Shown here: positions 43,232-52,788 of the stretch, one piece after another | How the letters are laid out: each line of letters begins with the position of its first letter | Numbering within the stretch: position 1 is the stretch's first letter | Assembly: GCF_009735585.1 (NCBI RefSeq) | Contig: NZ_VJVW01000004.1 | Coordinates: 310,001-374,000 of the forward strand | From: Christiangramia aestuarii | Lineage (GTDB): Bacteria > Bacteroidota > Bacteroidia > Flavobacteriales > Flavobacteriaceae | Reading direction: 5' to 3' | DNA length: 64,000 bases | Made by a program: the position numbers and the translations under genes | Notes under the pieces: generated by a model | Told to the model about the DNA's origin: nothing | Databases searched by the model: none | Seen by the model: only the letters and a program-made list of their open reading frames with translations

Positions 43232-46200
43232 TATTCTTCGGCCTCTACAAATAGATAGTTAAGGTCTAACTCGTTAAACTGCCTGTTGAATTCCCTGATC
43301 TCGTTTTCCAGCAGTTCGTCAAATTTATTCAATTCGGTATTTATTTTGGCGGTGAGCATATTTTTCACCTCGATGTCCTGGGTGGTGGGAGGAAAATCGT
43401 CCATTCCCACCAGGCTGTTCAAATGCGCCAGTTTATTGGTGAGTTTTATAGGAAAGTTCAGCGGGTCCTGGTTGCTCCTGTTCTTCGTCTGATACAGGGC
43501 ATTTTCTATTTCAGAAAGCTGCTCACTCAATTTTTCAGCCTTTTCAAGCAAAGTTTCCACGCCTTCTTTTCCTTTGTATTGCTTCTGAAAATCTTTTAGC
43601 TGCGCATCCACCTTTCTCATTTTCCTGATGGATTTATGAGCCTTATCTACCGTTGCATTTACGCTGCTTATAAAATCGTATTGCTTCTGCATACCGGCAA
43701 TATCTGTTTCGGCATTTTCATCTGGAAGGATTTTAAAGTTCTCTTTTAAAACCTCATCATCTACTTCCAGCACAACTTTGTATTCACCGGGTACGGCCTG
43801 TGGAGCTTCGGTACTGGCCCACCAGAGGATCATTCCTTCAAGCTCTTCAGCACCTTCACCGCGCATGTCCCAGATATGTTTGTTAGCACCTTCACTTACC
43901 TCCAGCTTATGCTTTTCGTCTGTTGTGCTAAAGCTCTGGATGGTATCATTCGATCTATCCAGGTAACTGAGCTTTACTTTTTTGTCCTTTGGATCCTTCA
44001 GGTAGAAATAGGTTACCACTCCGGAAGGATGATTGGTACCCGCGGTTTTCGATTCGCTGGAACTACCGTCCATTCTGTAGCTGTCCTTAGGTTTAAAAAG
44101 TAAATTGGAATCCTTATCTGCTTTAGGCAACTGGTGCATCAGGCTAAGGTCATCCAGGATCCAGAGGCTTCGGCCCTGGGTGGCGACGATCAGGTTATTG
44201 TTCTTTATAGCCAGGTCGGTTACAGGAACTATGGGCAGGTTCAATTGGAACGGCTTCCAGGTAGCCCCGTCATCAAAAGAAATATACATTCCGGTCTCTG
44301 TCCCGGCATATAAAAGACCTTTTTGCTGCGGGTCCTCCCTTAAAACCCTGGTAAAATGTTCCGAAGGAATTCCATCGGTGATCATTTTCCAGGACTTTCC
44401 ATAATCTGAAGTCTTATACAAATAAGGAGTAAAATCTCCCAGTTTATATCTTGTTCCGGCAACGTAAACAGTTCCAGCATCAAAAGAAGAAGGCTCCACG
44501 CTGTTAATCATCATCCATTCCGGCATTCCCTTAGGAGTAACATTTTCCCAGTTCTCACCACCGTCTTTGGAAACGTGGATCAAGCCATCATCGCTACCAG
44601 TCCACAGCACTCCTTCTTTTACGGGAGATTCCGCAGCAGCAAAAATGGTGCTGTAATATTCCACCGAAGTATTATCCTGGGTGATAGGCCCTCCCGAAGA
44701 CTTTTGTTTAGACTTGTCGTTCCTGGTAAGGTCGGGGCTAATTTCTTCCCAGATCTCCCCTTCGTTAGTGGTCATGTGCAGGTGATTAGAAGCCGTATAT
44801 AGCTTATCGGGATCGTGCGGAGAGAAGAAAATAGGAAAGTTCCACTGGAACCTGTATTTAAGATCCTCGGCACCATGGCCCATGGGGTTATCTGGCCAGA
44901 CGCTTACACTTCTTACCGTTCCCGTTTCATGATTATAACGGGTAAGAAAACCATCATAACTACCTCCATATACTATATCACTGTTTTCGGGATCTACCGC
45001 AATATGAGCGCTTTCTCCGCCGGCAGTAGATTCCCAATCATCTTCGTCTATATTCCCTCCCTTGGTCCTGTGCCTTATTCGCACCGTGGAATTATCCTGC
45101 TGCGCAGCATAGATCCTGTAAGGAAAGGCATTATCTGTGGTCACCCTGTAAAACTGTGCTGTTGGCTGGTTGTGATAAGTGCTCCAGGTCTCTCCACCAT
45201 CATAGGTCACCTGTGCTCCCCCGTCATCTCCCATGATCATGCGTTCGGGATCGTTGGGAGCTATCCAAAGATCGTGATGGTCCCCATGTGGAGCGCGATC
45301 TGACTCGAAAGTCTTGCCTCCATCGGTACTTTTATGATAATTCACGTTCAGAACATACACTACATCCTCATCTTTAGGATCGGCATAGATCCTGGTATAA
45401 TACCAGGCACGCTGTCTCAGGCTTCGGTCATCATTGATATGTTCCCAGGTCTCTCCACCGTCATCACTTCTATAGATACCTCCATTTTCCTTGTTCTCCA
45501 CGATAGCCCATACCCGATCGCTATTTGCCGGGGATACGGTCACCCCGATAATCCCCAAGGTATCTTTCGCAAATCCCTTGTTATTAGATATTTCTTTCCA
45601 AGTTTCACCGCTATCGGTGCTTTTCCATAATGCTGAACCTTCCCCGCCGCTGCTCAGGCTATAAGGTGTTCTTTGAACTTTCCAGGTAGAAGCATATAAT
45701 ATTCTGGGGTTATTGGGATCCATGATAAGGTCTACGGCCCCAGCCTGAGTATTTGAAAAAAGTACTTTTTTCCAGTTCTTACCGCCATCTATAGATTTAT
45801 AAACCCCTCGTTCTTCGGTAGGTTTATAGATATTTCCCAGTACCGCGGCGTATACGGTATTAAAATCCTTGGGGTGGGTCACGAGCCTGGGAACATGCCT
45901 GCTTTTTTCAAGCCCTGCACGCTGCCAGGTCTTCCCTGCATCCTCGGTCTTCCAGACTCCATACCCGGAAGAAACATTTCCTCTTACTGTTTTTTCACCC
46001 CCCCCAACGTAAATAACATTGGGATCGCTTTTTGCCACTTCAATGGCACCTATGGAGCCCCCAAAATATCCGTCTGAAATATTCTCCCAGCTCCTACCGC
46101 CATTTTCGGTCTTCCATACACCACCACCGGCCGCACCAAAGTAATAGAGATTTGGTTTATTGGGAACACCGGTGACCGCGGCACTTCGGCCTCCTCTGAA

Positions 46201-46332
46201 GGGGCCTATCAGCCGGTATTCCAGCGCGTCATAGATTTTTTCGTCGTAATTCTGAGCTGAAAGCTTTTCAGTAAAGATTCCGTTGAATAAAATGCACAGG
46301 CAAAGGCCAAGCCTAAGTAAATATTTGTTCAT
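43231..46332 (-). CDS. Large secreted VPS10/sortilin-like beta-propeller protein
   Basis: A 1033-residue exported protein: signal peptide (LRLGLCLCILFNGIFTEKLSAQ), then many Asp-box or BNR-type repeats (GGGVWKTENGGRSWENI, SKDGGENWENV, SDDGGETWEHI), which build one or two propellers, and a C-terminal helical part (residues 880-1033). FRGGRSAAVTGVPNKPNLYYFG near the N-terminus is typical of a large Bacteroidetes family annotated as glycosyl hydrolase or VPS10. No catalytic residues can be assigned. It is the first gene of an operon with hemJ, an NtrY-like kinase and an enoyl-CoA hydratase. Confidence 0.8.
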   Translation of the reverse strand: MNKYLLRLGLCLCILFNGIFTEKLSAQNYDEKIYDALEYRLIGPFRGGRSAAVTGVPNKPNLYYFGAAGGGVWKTENGGRSWENISDGYFGGSIGAIEVAKSDPNVIYVGGGEKTVRGNVSSGYGVWKTEDAGKTWQRAGLEKSRHVPRLVTHPKDFNTVYAAVLGNIYKPTEERGVYKSIDGGKNWKKVLFSNTQAGAVDLIMDPNNPRILYASTWKVQRTPYSLSSGGEGSALWKSTDSGETWKEISNNKGFAKDTLGIIGVTVSPANSDRVWAIVENKENGGIYRSDDGGETWEHINDDRSLRQRAWYYTRIYADPKDEDVVYVLNVNYHKSTDGGKTFESDRAPHGDHHDLWIAPNDPERMIMGDDGGAQVTYDGGETWSTYHNQPTAQFYRVTTDNAFPYRIYAAQQDNSTVRIRHRTKGGNIDEDDWESTAGGESAHIAVDPENSDIVYGGSYDGFLTRYNHETGTVRSVSVWPDNPMGHGAEDLKYRFQWNFPIFFSPHDPDKLYTASNHLHMTTNEGEIWEEISPDLTRNDKSKQKSSGGPITQDNTSVEYYSTIFAAAESPVKEGVLWTGSDDGLIHVSKDGGENWENVTPKGMPEWMMINSVEPSSFDAGTVYVAGTRYKLGDFTPYLYKTSDYGKSWKMITDGIPSEHFTRVLREDPQQKGLLYAGTETGMYISFDDGATWKPFQLNLPIVPVTDLAIKNNNLIVATQGRSLWILDDLSLMHQLPKADKDSNLLFKPKDSYRMDGSSSESKTAGTNHPSGVVTYFYLKDPKDKKVKLSYLDRSNDTIQSFSTTDEKHKLEVSEGANKHIWDMRGEGAEELEGMILWWASTEAPQAVPGEYKVVLEVDDEVLKENFKILPDENAETDIAGMQKQYDFISSVNATVDKAHKSIRKMRKVDAQLKDFQKQYKGKEGVETLLEKAEKLSEQLSEIENALYQTKNRSNQDPLNFPIKLTNKLAHLNSLVGMDDFPPTTQDIEVKNMLTAKINTELNKFDELLENEIREFNRQFNELDLNYLFVEAEE

Positions 46333-46389
46333 CTGGGTTCTGGTTAGATATGTTTTAAAGATAAGGATTTAAGTGAATTTCCAATATTG

Positions 46390-47730
46390 CTATTTCAGGG
46401 TGTTAACGATCTCCCTGTTCAGGAAATAGGCCGTTACGATAGTAGATAACAGGTCGGCAATGGGAAATGAGACCCATACCCCTATCTCTCCAAAATAATA
46501 AGGAAGGACCAGAATTAGCGGAATAAAGAAAAATCCCTGCCTGGATAAGGTTAATAAGAATGCCGGCACCGCCTTCCCTATCGCCTGGAAATAGGCCGCT
46601 CCTATCAGCTGCACCGCCACAATGGGGATAGCAGCAAAGACCCATCTCATCGCCGAGGGAGTTTGTTCAATAATGGAAGCTTCTGAAGTAAATATCCTCA
46701 CGATATCCGGTGCAAAGAACATGATGCCTAAAAAGATGAGTAGCCCCATTCCGCAGGAATATAAGATCGCTGTATTGATGGTTTTTCGAACTCTTGAATA
46801 TCTCCGCGCGCCATAGTTGAATCCGGCGATGGGAAGAAAACCCTGGGTTACCCCAAGCACGGGGAACAGGGCAAACATCAGCATCCTGGCGATTATGGCA
46901 TAGACGGTGACCGAATCTTCACCTCCAAGGTCAAAAAGTATATTGTTCATTAACAGGTAAGTGACACTCACCACCGCCTGCCGGGCGAGGGTAACCACCC
47001 CGAGGGAAGAAATTTCTTTTAAGATCGGGTAATCCAGCCTGAAATGCGCTGCGCTTATCTTTAATTCTGAATTCTTGGAAAGAAAGAACCAGACGATATA
47101 CCCCAGGCAGAAAAGATAGGAGGCCGTGGTAGCCAGGGCCGCACCTTCCATCCCCATATCCAGGCGGTTTATAAGAATATAATCAAGAATAAGGTTTCCA
47201 ACAGAGGGAATGATCATGGCGATCATGGCAAACCTGGGCTTACCTTCGGCGCGTATCACGTTATTCCCCATCATGGCCAGGGCCAGGAACGGTACCCCGC
47301 AAAGCACGATGATATAATAGATCTTGGCGGGATCAAAGATCTCACCCTTACCCCCGAAGGCCGGGATTAGGCTGTCTACAAATATAAGTCCCGGTATTAC
47401 CAGGCCTATAGAAAGTAAAATGGTGAGAGTGATCTGGTTTCCGAAGGTTTTCAAGGCCTTTCCTGGCTCCTCAGCTCCCAGTGCCCGGGAAATAATGGAA
47501 GATCCTCCAATCCCTATGGCCATTCCCAGGGCGGCAATAAAAAAAGAAACCGGCAGCACCACATTTATCGCCGCAATGGCGATGGGTCCTATCCAGTTTC
47601 CAACGAATATAGTATCTACGAGTATGTTCAGCGACATGACCAGGATCCCAATAGACGCGGGAACAGCCTGCTGTATTAGCAGTTTCCCGATGGGCTTCTC
47701 ACCCAGCTCCTTGGAATTCCGGACGGCCAT
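46390..47730 (-). CDS. MATE-family efflux transporter
   Basis: A 446-residue membrane protein with about twelve hydrophobic helices and MATE landmarks (IGKLLIQQAVPASIGILVMS, SSIISRALGAEEPGKA, PIAGFNYGARRYSRVR). It would export cationic compounds with Na+ or H+ as counter-ion. Its ATG overlaps the hemH stop by one base, so it is coupled to ferrochelatase; export of porphyrin or heme-like compounds is possible but unproven. Confidence 0.9.
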   Translation of the reverse strand: MAVRNSKELGEKPIGKLLIQQAVPASIGILVMSLNILVDTIFVGNWIGPIAIAAINVVLPVSFFIAALGMAIGIGGSSIISRALGAEEPGKALKTFGNQITLTILLSIGLVIPGLIFVDSLIPAFGGKGEIFDPAKIYYIIVLCGVPFLALAMMGNNVIRAEGKPRFAMIAMIIPSVGNLILDYILINRLDMGMEGAALATTASYLFCLGYIVWFFLSKNSELKISAAHFRLDYPILKEISSLGVVTLARQAVVSVTYLLMNNILFDLGGEDSVTVYAIIARMLMFALFPVLGVTQGFLPIAGFNYGARRYSRVRKTINTAILYSCGMGLLIFLGIMFFAPDIVRIFTSEASIIEQTPSAMRWVFAAIPIVAVQLIGAAYFQAIGKAVPAFLLTLSRQGFFFIPLILVLPYYFGEIGVWVSFPIADLLSTIVTAYFLNREIVNTLK

Positions 47731-48764
47731 TAAGCCTCAACAGGCTTTTGGTGAGCCCATTCGTCTATCCAGCGTGAAAGTACCTTTACCCATTCCTCGC
47801 GGTCGTTAAGACAGGGAACCACGGTAAATTCCTTTCCGCCAACTTCATGAAAGATCTCCTCGCCTTCCATGGCGATCTCTTCCAGTGTTTCCAGACAGTC
47901 TGAAACGAATGCCGGGGTTACAATGGCCAGTTTCTTCATCCCCTGTTTCCCGAACCTCTCTATCGTACGGTCGGTATAAGGCTTTAGCCATGGGTCGAAA
48001 CCAAGACGTGACTGGAAAGAAACGCTATATGTATTTGGCTTTAGACCAAGATATTCTGCAACCAGCCTGGTAGTTTCAAAACACTGGTGACGGTAACAGA
48101 ACTGGTGTGCGGTAGAAGCCGACTGGCAGCAGGAGCCGTCTATCTTACAATGCGAGTTCGTGATATCGCTTTTCCTGATATGCCTTTCCGGCACCCCGTG
48201 ATAGGAAAACAGTAAGTGTTCGTATTCCTTATCCTTCAGGGTTTCGGCTATACTATTCCCTAGCGTTCTTATATAATCTGAATGGTTATAAAAAGCAGGT
48301 ACCGTGGTAAAGTTCATATCTGGGAAATGTTCTTTCCTAAGCTCTTCTGCCAGCACCAGGATGGTTTCGGTAGTAGCCATGGCGAACTGGGGATAAAGCG
48401 GAAAAAGCAGCACCTCATCTACTCCCTGGTCGTGCAGTTCCTGCAGCCCCTGTTTGATACTCGGGGTACCATAACGCATGGCCAGGGCAATGGGCACAGA
48501 GGTATGATCGTCTATCTTAGATTGTAATCTTTCAGAAAGCACGATAAGCGGGGAACCTTCTTCCCACCAGATCTTCTGGTAAGCCTCAGCCGATTTCTTA
48601 GGCCTGGTATTTAGAATGATGCCTTTTACCAGCAGGGTACGCGCCCAGTAAGGCACATCGATCACCCGCTCATCCATAAGGAATTCACCCAGGTATTTTT
48701 TTACATCTTTAGGATCTGTGCTATCGGGAGAACCAAGGTTCACCAGCAATACGCCTTTACTCAT
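47730..48764 (-). CDS. hemH: Ferrochelatase, with an internal cysteine-rich segment
   Basis: A 344-residue enzyme that inserts Fe(II) into protoporphyrin IX. Landmarks are VLLVNLGSPDS, LLFSYHGVPERH (catalytic His189) and VVTP-like motifs near LAIVTPAFVSDCLETLEEIA. Cys206, Cys212, Cys213, Cys223 and Cys228 cluster in one internal loop. Such loops hold a [2Fe-2S] cluster in some bacterial ferrochelatases. A -7 box (TATTTTTG on minus, 48784-48791) lies 19 bases upstream. The MATE gene is translationally coupled. Confidence 0.94.
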   Translation of the reverse strand: MSKGVLLVNLGSPDSTDPKDVKKYLGEFLMDERVIDVPYWARTLLVKGIILNTRPKKSAEAYQKIWWEEGSPLIVLSERLQSKIDDHTSVPIALAMRYGTPSIKQGLQELHDQGVDEVLLFPLYPQFAMATTETILVLAEELRKEHFPDMNFTTVPAFYNHSDYIRTLGNSIAETLKDKEYEHLLFSYHGVPERHIRKSDITNSHCKIDGSCCQSASTAHQFCYRHQCFETTRLVAEYLGLKPNTYSVSFQSRLGFDPWLKPYTDRTIERFGKQGMKKLAIVTPAFVSDCLETLEEIAMEGEEIFHEVGGKEFTVVPCLNDREEWVKVLSRWIDEWAHQKPVEA

Positions 48765-48858
48765 AATTTTTCTTTTTCCAGGTCAAAAATAATATTCTGT
48801 ATAATTCTAAGGGTTTCTTTACAATTAGACTTTTCTATGTATTAATAATCTTTAGAAA

Positions 48859-49752
48859 CTATCCGTTTACCGAAAGTGTATATTTTTTAGGTGTTGTTCC
48901 GAACTTCTTCTTGAATCCCGCGATAAAATGGCTGGCAGTACTATACCCAACCTTCAGCCCTACCTCATTCACATTATATTCTCCAGATTCGAGGAGTTTA
49001 CGGGCATATTCCATCTTATAATCGAATAGGAAACTATACACCGAATCCCCATAGATCTGCTTAAAACCTTCTTTTAGTTTTTTCAGGCTAAGGCCAATCT
49101 CATCGGCCAATTCCTGGAGTGAAGGCGGTTCGGCCATACGGGCGATTACAATGTCCTTGGCCCTCCTTATCCTCTTAATGTTTTCTTCATCGCTAAGGAA
49201 TGGACACTGCTCCAGGTCTGGATTTTCTGCTTTGTTAAAATACAGGCTGAGCAGCTCGAATGCCTTGGCCTTGAAATACAGGTTCTTAATACTTGGTGTC
49301 AGGCTGAAGTTCATCAGCTGATTGAGCACCACGGCCATGGACGGGGACACCGGCGCGTCCTTATAATATTTCTTATCCTTATTATCGGCGCTTAAAAAGG
49401 TAATATAATCGGCTTCCTGTGAGAACAGGGCATGGAATTTTTTAATAGAGATCACCAGCGAAATTAGCCAGGATTCAGGTTCCAGGGAAACGTTTAGCGG
49501 AAGGTCCCGCTGCGGGTTATAAAGCAGCAATGAATTTTCCTCCGGCAGGGGTAATTCGTAATTCCCGTCGTTGAAAAGGAATTTACTGCTGCCCTTCACA
49601 TTAAAGTGAAACTGGATAAAACTGTTGTCTATATCCCTGGACATTAACTTGGCATCAGCCGTATCGTTCTGAAACTTAAGTATAAAAAAACCGTCCTCTA
49701 TCTTGATCTCTTCAGAGATACTTACAGCGTTATTTTTTAGGTGATCTTCCAT
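48859..49752 (-). CDS. AraC-family transcriptional regulator (PchR-like)
   Basis: A 297-residue protein with a C-terminal double helix-turn-helix (LQELADEIGLSLKKLKEGFK; VNEVGLKVGYSTASHFIAGFKKKFGTTPKKY). The N-terminal half (SFIQFHFNVKGSSKFLFNDG) is a PchR-like ligand-sensing region; PchR senses a siderophore-iron complex. It is divergent from hemA across 202 bases that contain a 14-bp palindrome. Control of iron or heme genes is reasonable but inferred. Confidence 0.88.
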   Translation of the reverse strand: MEDHLKNNAVSISEEIKIEDGFFILKFQNDTADAKLMSRDIDNSFIQFHFNVKGSSKFLFNDGNYELPLPEENSLLLYNPQRDLPLNVSLEPESWLISLVISIKKFHALFSQEADYITFLSADNKDKKYYKDAPVSPSMAVVLNQLMNFSLTPSIKNLYFKAKAFELLSLYFNKAENPDLEQCPFLSDEENIKRIRRAKDIVIARMAEPPSLQELADEIGLSLKKLKEGFKQIYGDSVYSFLFDYKMEYARKLLESGEYNVNEVGLKVGYSTASHFIAGFKKKFGTTPKKYTLSVNG

Positions 49753-49856
49753 AGGATTCCATTTTTATTTATTTAGAATCAATCTAAACTAATTGCTCCG
49801 AATCAACTATAATTACTACAAAAGTAGGGCATTTTCGGTTTTTTGGTCCTAAAATC

Positions 49857-49870
49857 ATGATAATTATCAT
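49857..49870. promoter_or_regulatory. Perfect 14-bp palindrome between the AraC regulator and hemA
   Basis: ATGATAATTATCAT, exactly symmetrical, contains GATAAT/ATTATC half-sites as in Fur boxes but with shorter spacing. It lies 52 bases upstream of the hemA -7 box and 105 bases upstream of the AraC gene start. Confidence 0.45.
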
Positions 49871-49921
49871 CTATCGACACATTTAGTGCTTCCAGCGTTA
49901 CTTTTTAATTTATTCATACCT

Positions 49922-49929
49922 TAATTTTG
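49922..49929 (+). promoter_or_regulatory. -7 box of the hemACDEFB operon
   Basis: TAATTTTG fits TAnnTTTG, 25 bases before the hemA ATG. No good -33 element. Confidence 0.45.
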
Positions 49930-49954
49930 CCCCCGTGTCCACCTAAACTGATAC

Positions 49955-51211
49955 ATGGAAGATTATCACATTTCTAAAGGAAAGCACTTTTATACTATAG
50001 GTTTAAGTTATAAGAAGGCCGATGCAGAGATCAGAGGTCATTTTAGCCTTGATGAAGAATCTAAACAAAGATTACTGGTACAGGCGAAAGATGAAGGTAT
50101 AGACGGCATCCTGGTAACATCTACCTGCAACCGCACCGAAATCTATGGTTTCGCGCAGCACCCATTTCAACTTATCAAGTTACTTTGCGAGCATACCCAC
50201 GGCACCGTGGAAGAGTTCGAAAAGGTAGCCTACGTTTATAAGAACAAACAGGCCATCTCTCATATTTTTAGAGTTGGAACCGGCCTGGACAGCCAGATCC
50301 TGGGAGATTTCGAAATTATTAGTCAGCTTAAAGTTGCCTTTGTTAGATCTAAGAAATTAGGACTTGTAAATGCCTTTCTAGAGCGGCTGGTAAATGCCGT
50401 CATCCAGGCCAGCAAACGTATCAAGAACGAAACCGAGATCTCCAGTGGAGCTACTTCTGTTTCCTTCGCTTCAGTCCAGTATATTCTGAAGCATATCGAA
50501 AATGTTTCAGACAAGAACATTCTTTTGTTCGGAACAGGAAAAATAGGCAGGAATACCTGCGAGAACCTGGTAAAACATACACGGAACAATCATATCACCC
50601 TGATAAACCGTACCAAGGACAAGGCTGAAAAGATCGCCGGAAAGTTCAATCTTATCGTTAAGGATTATGCCGATCTGCAGGCCGAGATCAGGAATTCTGA
50701 TATTTTAATCGTGGCCACTGGCGCACATAACCCGACCATTTCAAGAGAACTTATCTACCCTAAAAAAGAACTTCTGATCCTTGATCTTTCTATTCCGAAG
50801 AATGTTTCAGACGATGTTAGGGAACTGGACAATGTGAAGCTCATTCACCTGGATCATCTGTCTCAAATGACCGATGAGACCCTGGAAAGACGCAAGCAGT
50901 TCATTCCGCAGGCCAAAGAGATCATTGCCGAAGTTGAAGAAGATTTCAACAAATGGCTGGAAACCCGCAAATTCGCACCAACCATCAAGGCTTTAAAGAA
51001 AAAGCTTAAGATGATGAAAGATGCTGAACTGGATTTTCAGCGTAAAAAGATCTCAGACTTCAACGATGAGCAGGCAGAGATCGTGAGCAACAGGATCATA
51101 CAGAAGATCATGAAACATTTTGCCAACCACCTGAAGGAGGACAGCGAAACCAATGATGAAAGCCTGGAACTTATACAGAAGGTCTTTCAACTTGAAGAAA
51201 TCACTAAATGA
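49955..51211 (+). CDS. hemA: Glutamyl-tRNA reductase
   Basis: A 418-residue enzyme that starts the C5 heme pathway by reducing glutamyl-tRNA to glutamate-1-semialdehyde. The active-site Cys58 is in VTSTCNRTEIYGF; the NADPH fold starts LLFGTGKIGRNTCENL; RVGTGLDSQILGD is another signature. First gene of a six-gene heme operon; it overlaps hemC by 4 bases (ATGA). hemL, the next enzyme, is not in the window. Confidence 0.96.
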   Translation: MEDYHISKGKHFYTIGLSYKKADAEIRGHFSLDEESKQRLLVQAKDEGIDGILVTSTCNRTEIYGFAQHPFQLIKLLCEHTHGTVEEFEKVAYVYKNKQAISHIFRVGTGLDSQILGDFEIISQLKVAFVRSKKLGLVNAFLERLVNAVIQASKRIKNETEISSGATSVSFASVQYILKHIENVSDKNILLFGTGKIGRNTCENLVKHTRNNHITLINRTKDKAEKIAGKFNLIVKDYADLQAEIRNSDILIVATGAHNPTISRELIYPKKELLILDLSIPKNVSDDVRELDNVKLIHLDHLSQMTDETLERRKQFIPQAKEIIAEVEEDFNKWLETRKFAPTIKALKKKLKMMKDAELDFQRKKISDFNDEQAEIVSNRIIQKIMKHFANHLKEDSETNDESLELIQKVFQLEEITK

Positions 51212-52125
51212 GCAAAGTAATAAGAATTGGTACCCGCGACAGCGAATTAGCGCTCTGGCAGGCCAAAACCGTGCAGAATGCTCTGGAAAAGACAGGTCAT
51301 AAAACCGAGCTAGTCCCTGTAAAATCTACAGGCGACCTCAACCTTGACCAGCCTTTATACGAAATGGGCATCACGGGGATCTTTACCAAGACCCTGGATG
51401 TAGCCATGATCAAGGGCGAGGTAGATATCGCTGTACATTCCATGAAAGATGTACCTACCGCCTTACCCAAGGGGATCGTGGAAGGCGCTGTGATGAAACG
51501 TGCCAGCAATAAAGACATCCTTATTCATAAAGGAATAGAATTTCTTGATGAAAAAGAAGGCACCATCGCCACGGGAAGCCTTAGACGAAAGGCCCAGTGG
51601 CTTAATAAATATCCCCAGCATAAAGTGGTGGACCTTCGCGGCAACGTGAACACGCGAATGCAAAAATTAAACGATAACGACTGGAACGGCGCCATCTTCG
51701 CCGCTGCCGGGCTTGAACGTATCGAGATAAAACCTGAAAATTATATCGACCTTAACTGGATGATCCCGGCGCCTGCACAGGGAGCCATGCTTATCGTGGC
51801 CATGGAAGAGGATGAATATTGTCGCAAGGCCCTGACCATGCTGAATCACCAGGAGTCTGAGATCTGTGTTCATATAGAACGTGAGTTTTTAAGGGTTCTC
51901 GAAGGTGGTTGTACCGCGCCGATAGGAGGCCTGGCGAGAATAGAGAATTCAAAGGTGCATTTTAAGGGCGCTTTGTTCAGCCTTGATGGGCAGAAGAAGA
52001 TAGAAGTAGAAAAAGTGCTTCCGCTGGAAGAGACCAAAAATATGGGTAGGGATTGCGCCAGGAAGATCCTTGAAAATGGCGGAAAGGAACTTATGAGCTC
52101 TATAAAATCGGTTTTAAATAGCTGA
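51208..52125 (+). CDS. hemC: Porphobilinogen deaminase (hydroxymethylbilane synthase)
   Basis: A 305-residue enzyme. The dipyrromethane cofactor attaches to Cys235 in LEGGCTAPIGG. IRIGTRDSELALWQAKTV and HSMKDVPTALP are standard motifs. It joins four porphobilinogen units. It overlaps hemA by 4 bases, and hemD starts one base after its stop. Confidence 0.96.
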   Translation: MSKVIRIGTRDSELALWQAKTVQNALEKTGHKTELVPVKSTGDLNLDQPLYEMGITGIFTKTLDVAMIKGEVDIAVHSMKDVPTALPKGIVEGAVMKRASNKDILIHKGIEFLDEKEGTIATGSLRRKAQWLNKYPQHKVVDLRGNVNTRMQKLNDNDWNGAIFAAAGLERIEIKPENYIDLNWMIPAPAQGAMLIVAMEEDEYCRKALTMLNHQESEICVHIEREFLRVLEGGCTAPIGGLARIENSKVHFKGALFSLDGQKKIEVEKVLPLEETKNMGRDCARKILENGGKELMSSIKSVLNS

Positions 52126-52126
52126 T

Positions 52127-52777
52127 ATGGCGACGGTTCTTTCTACTAAAAAGCTCAAATTAAACCAGAAAGAGCTATTGTTAAACTCTGGTATCGGCCT
52201 GATAGAATATAACGCCATAAAGATAGAATCCATAGAAATTGAACTCAAACAGGAGACTATAGAGTATGTGATCTTTACCAGCAAGAATGCTGTGAAAGCC
52301 GTGTCACAGAAAAGACCCGAAATAAAAAATTGCTTTTGCGTGGGAGAGAAGACCACGGCCCTGGCCAGGGAAATTGGCTATAATGTGCTGTTGACCGCAA
52401 ATAATGCAAAAGACCTGGCGTTGATAATAAGCCAGGATCATAAGAATAAAGAATTTCATTTCTTCAGTGGAAACAGGCGCAGGGATGAATTGCCGAAATT
52501 ACTGGAAGAAAATAATATAAAATACAAGGAAACCAGGGTTTATAACACCAGTTTGAATCTCAGGAAATTCGATTCAGAATTTGACGGGATCATGTTTTTC
52601 AGCCCGAGCGGGGTGCAAAGTTTTACTGAAAGAAACAAACTGAACACTACCGCCTTCTGCATTGGAGAAACAACCGCTGCCGAGGCTGCAAAACATTCAG
52701 AAAAGATAGTGGTTGCCTCTAAACCTGCGATAGAAAATGTGATCGCCAAGGTGGTTTCAGAATTAAAGAATAAATAA
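52127..52777 (+). CDS. hemD: Uroporphyrinogen-III synthase
   Basis: A 216-residue protein in the two-lobe HemD fold. Weakly conserved in sequence, as is usual for the family, but [34 protein letters not shown] and [11 protein letters not shown] are recognisable. It closes the tetrapyrrole ring. Placement between hemC and hemE makes the call firm. The hemE ATG follows after 11 bases. Confidence 0.9.
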   Translation: MATVLSTKKLKLNQKELLLNSGIGLIEYNAIKIESIEIELKQETIEYVIFTSKNAVKAVSQKRPEIKNCFCVGEKTTALAREIGYNVLLTANNAKDLALIISQDHKNKEFHFFSGNRRRDELPKLLEENNIKYKETRVYNTSLNLRKFDSEFDGIMFFSPSGVQSFTERNKLNTTAFCIGETTAAEAAKHSEKIVVASKPAIENVIAKVVSELKNK

Positions 52778-52788
52778 AATATCAGGAA

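Noticed and set aside
44815-45303. A 162-codon open frame on plus within the VPS10-like gene
   Set aside because: Antisense shadow of repeated Asp-box codons; no homology recognised and no promoter.
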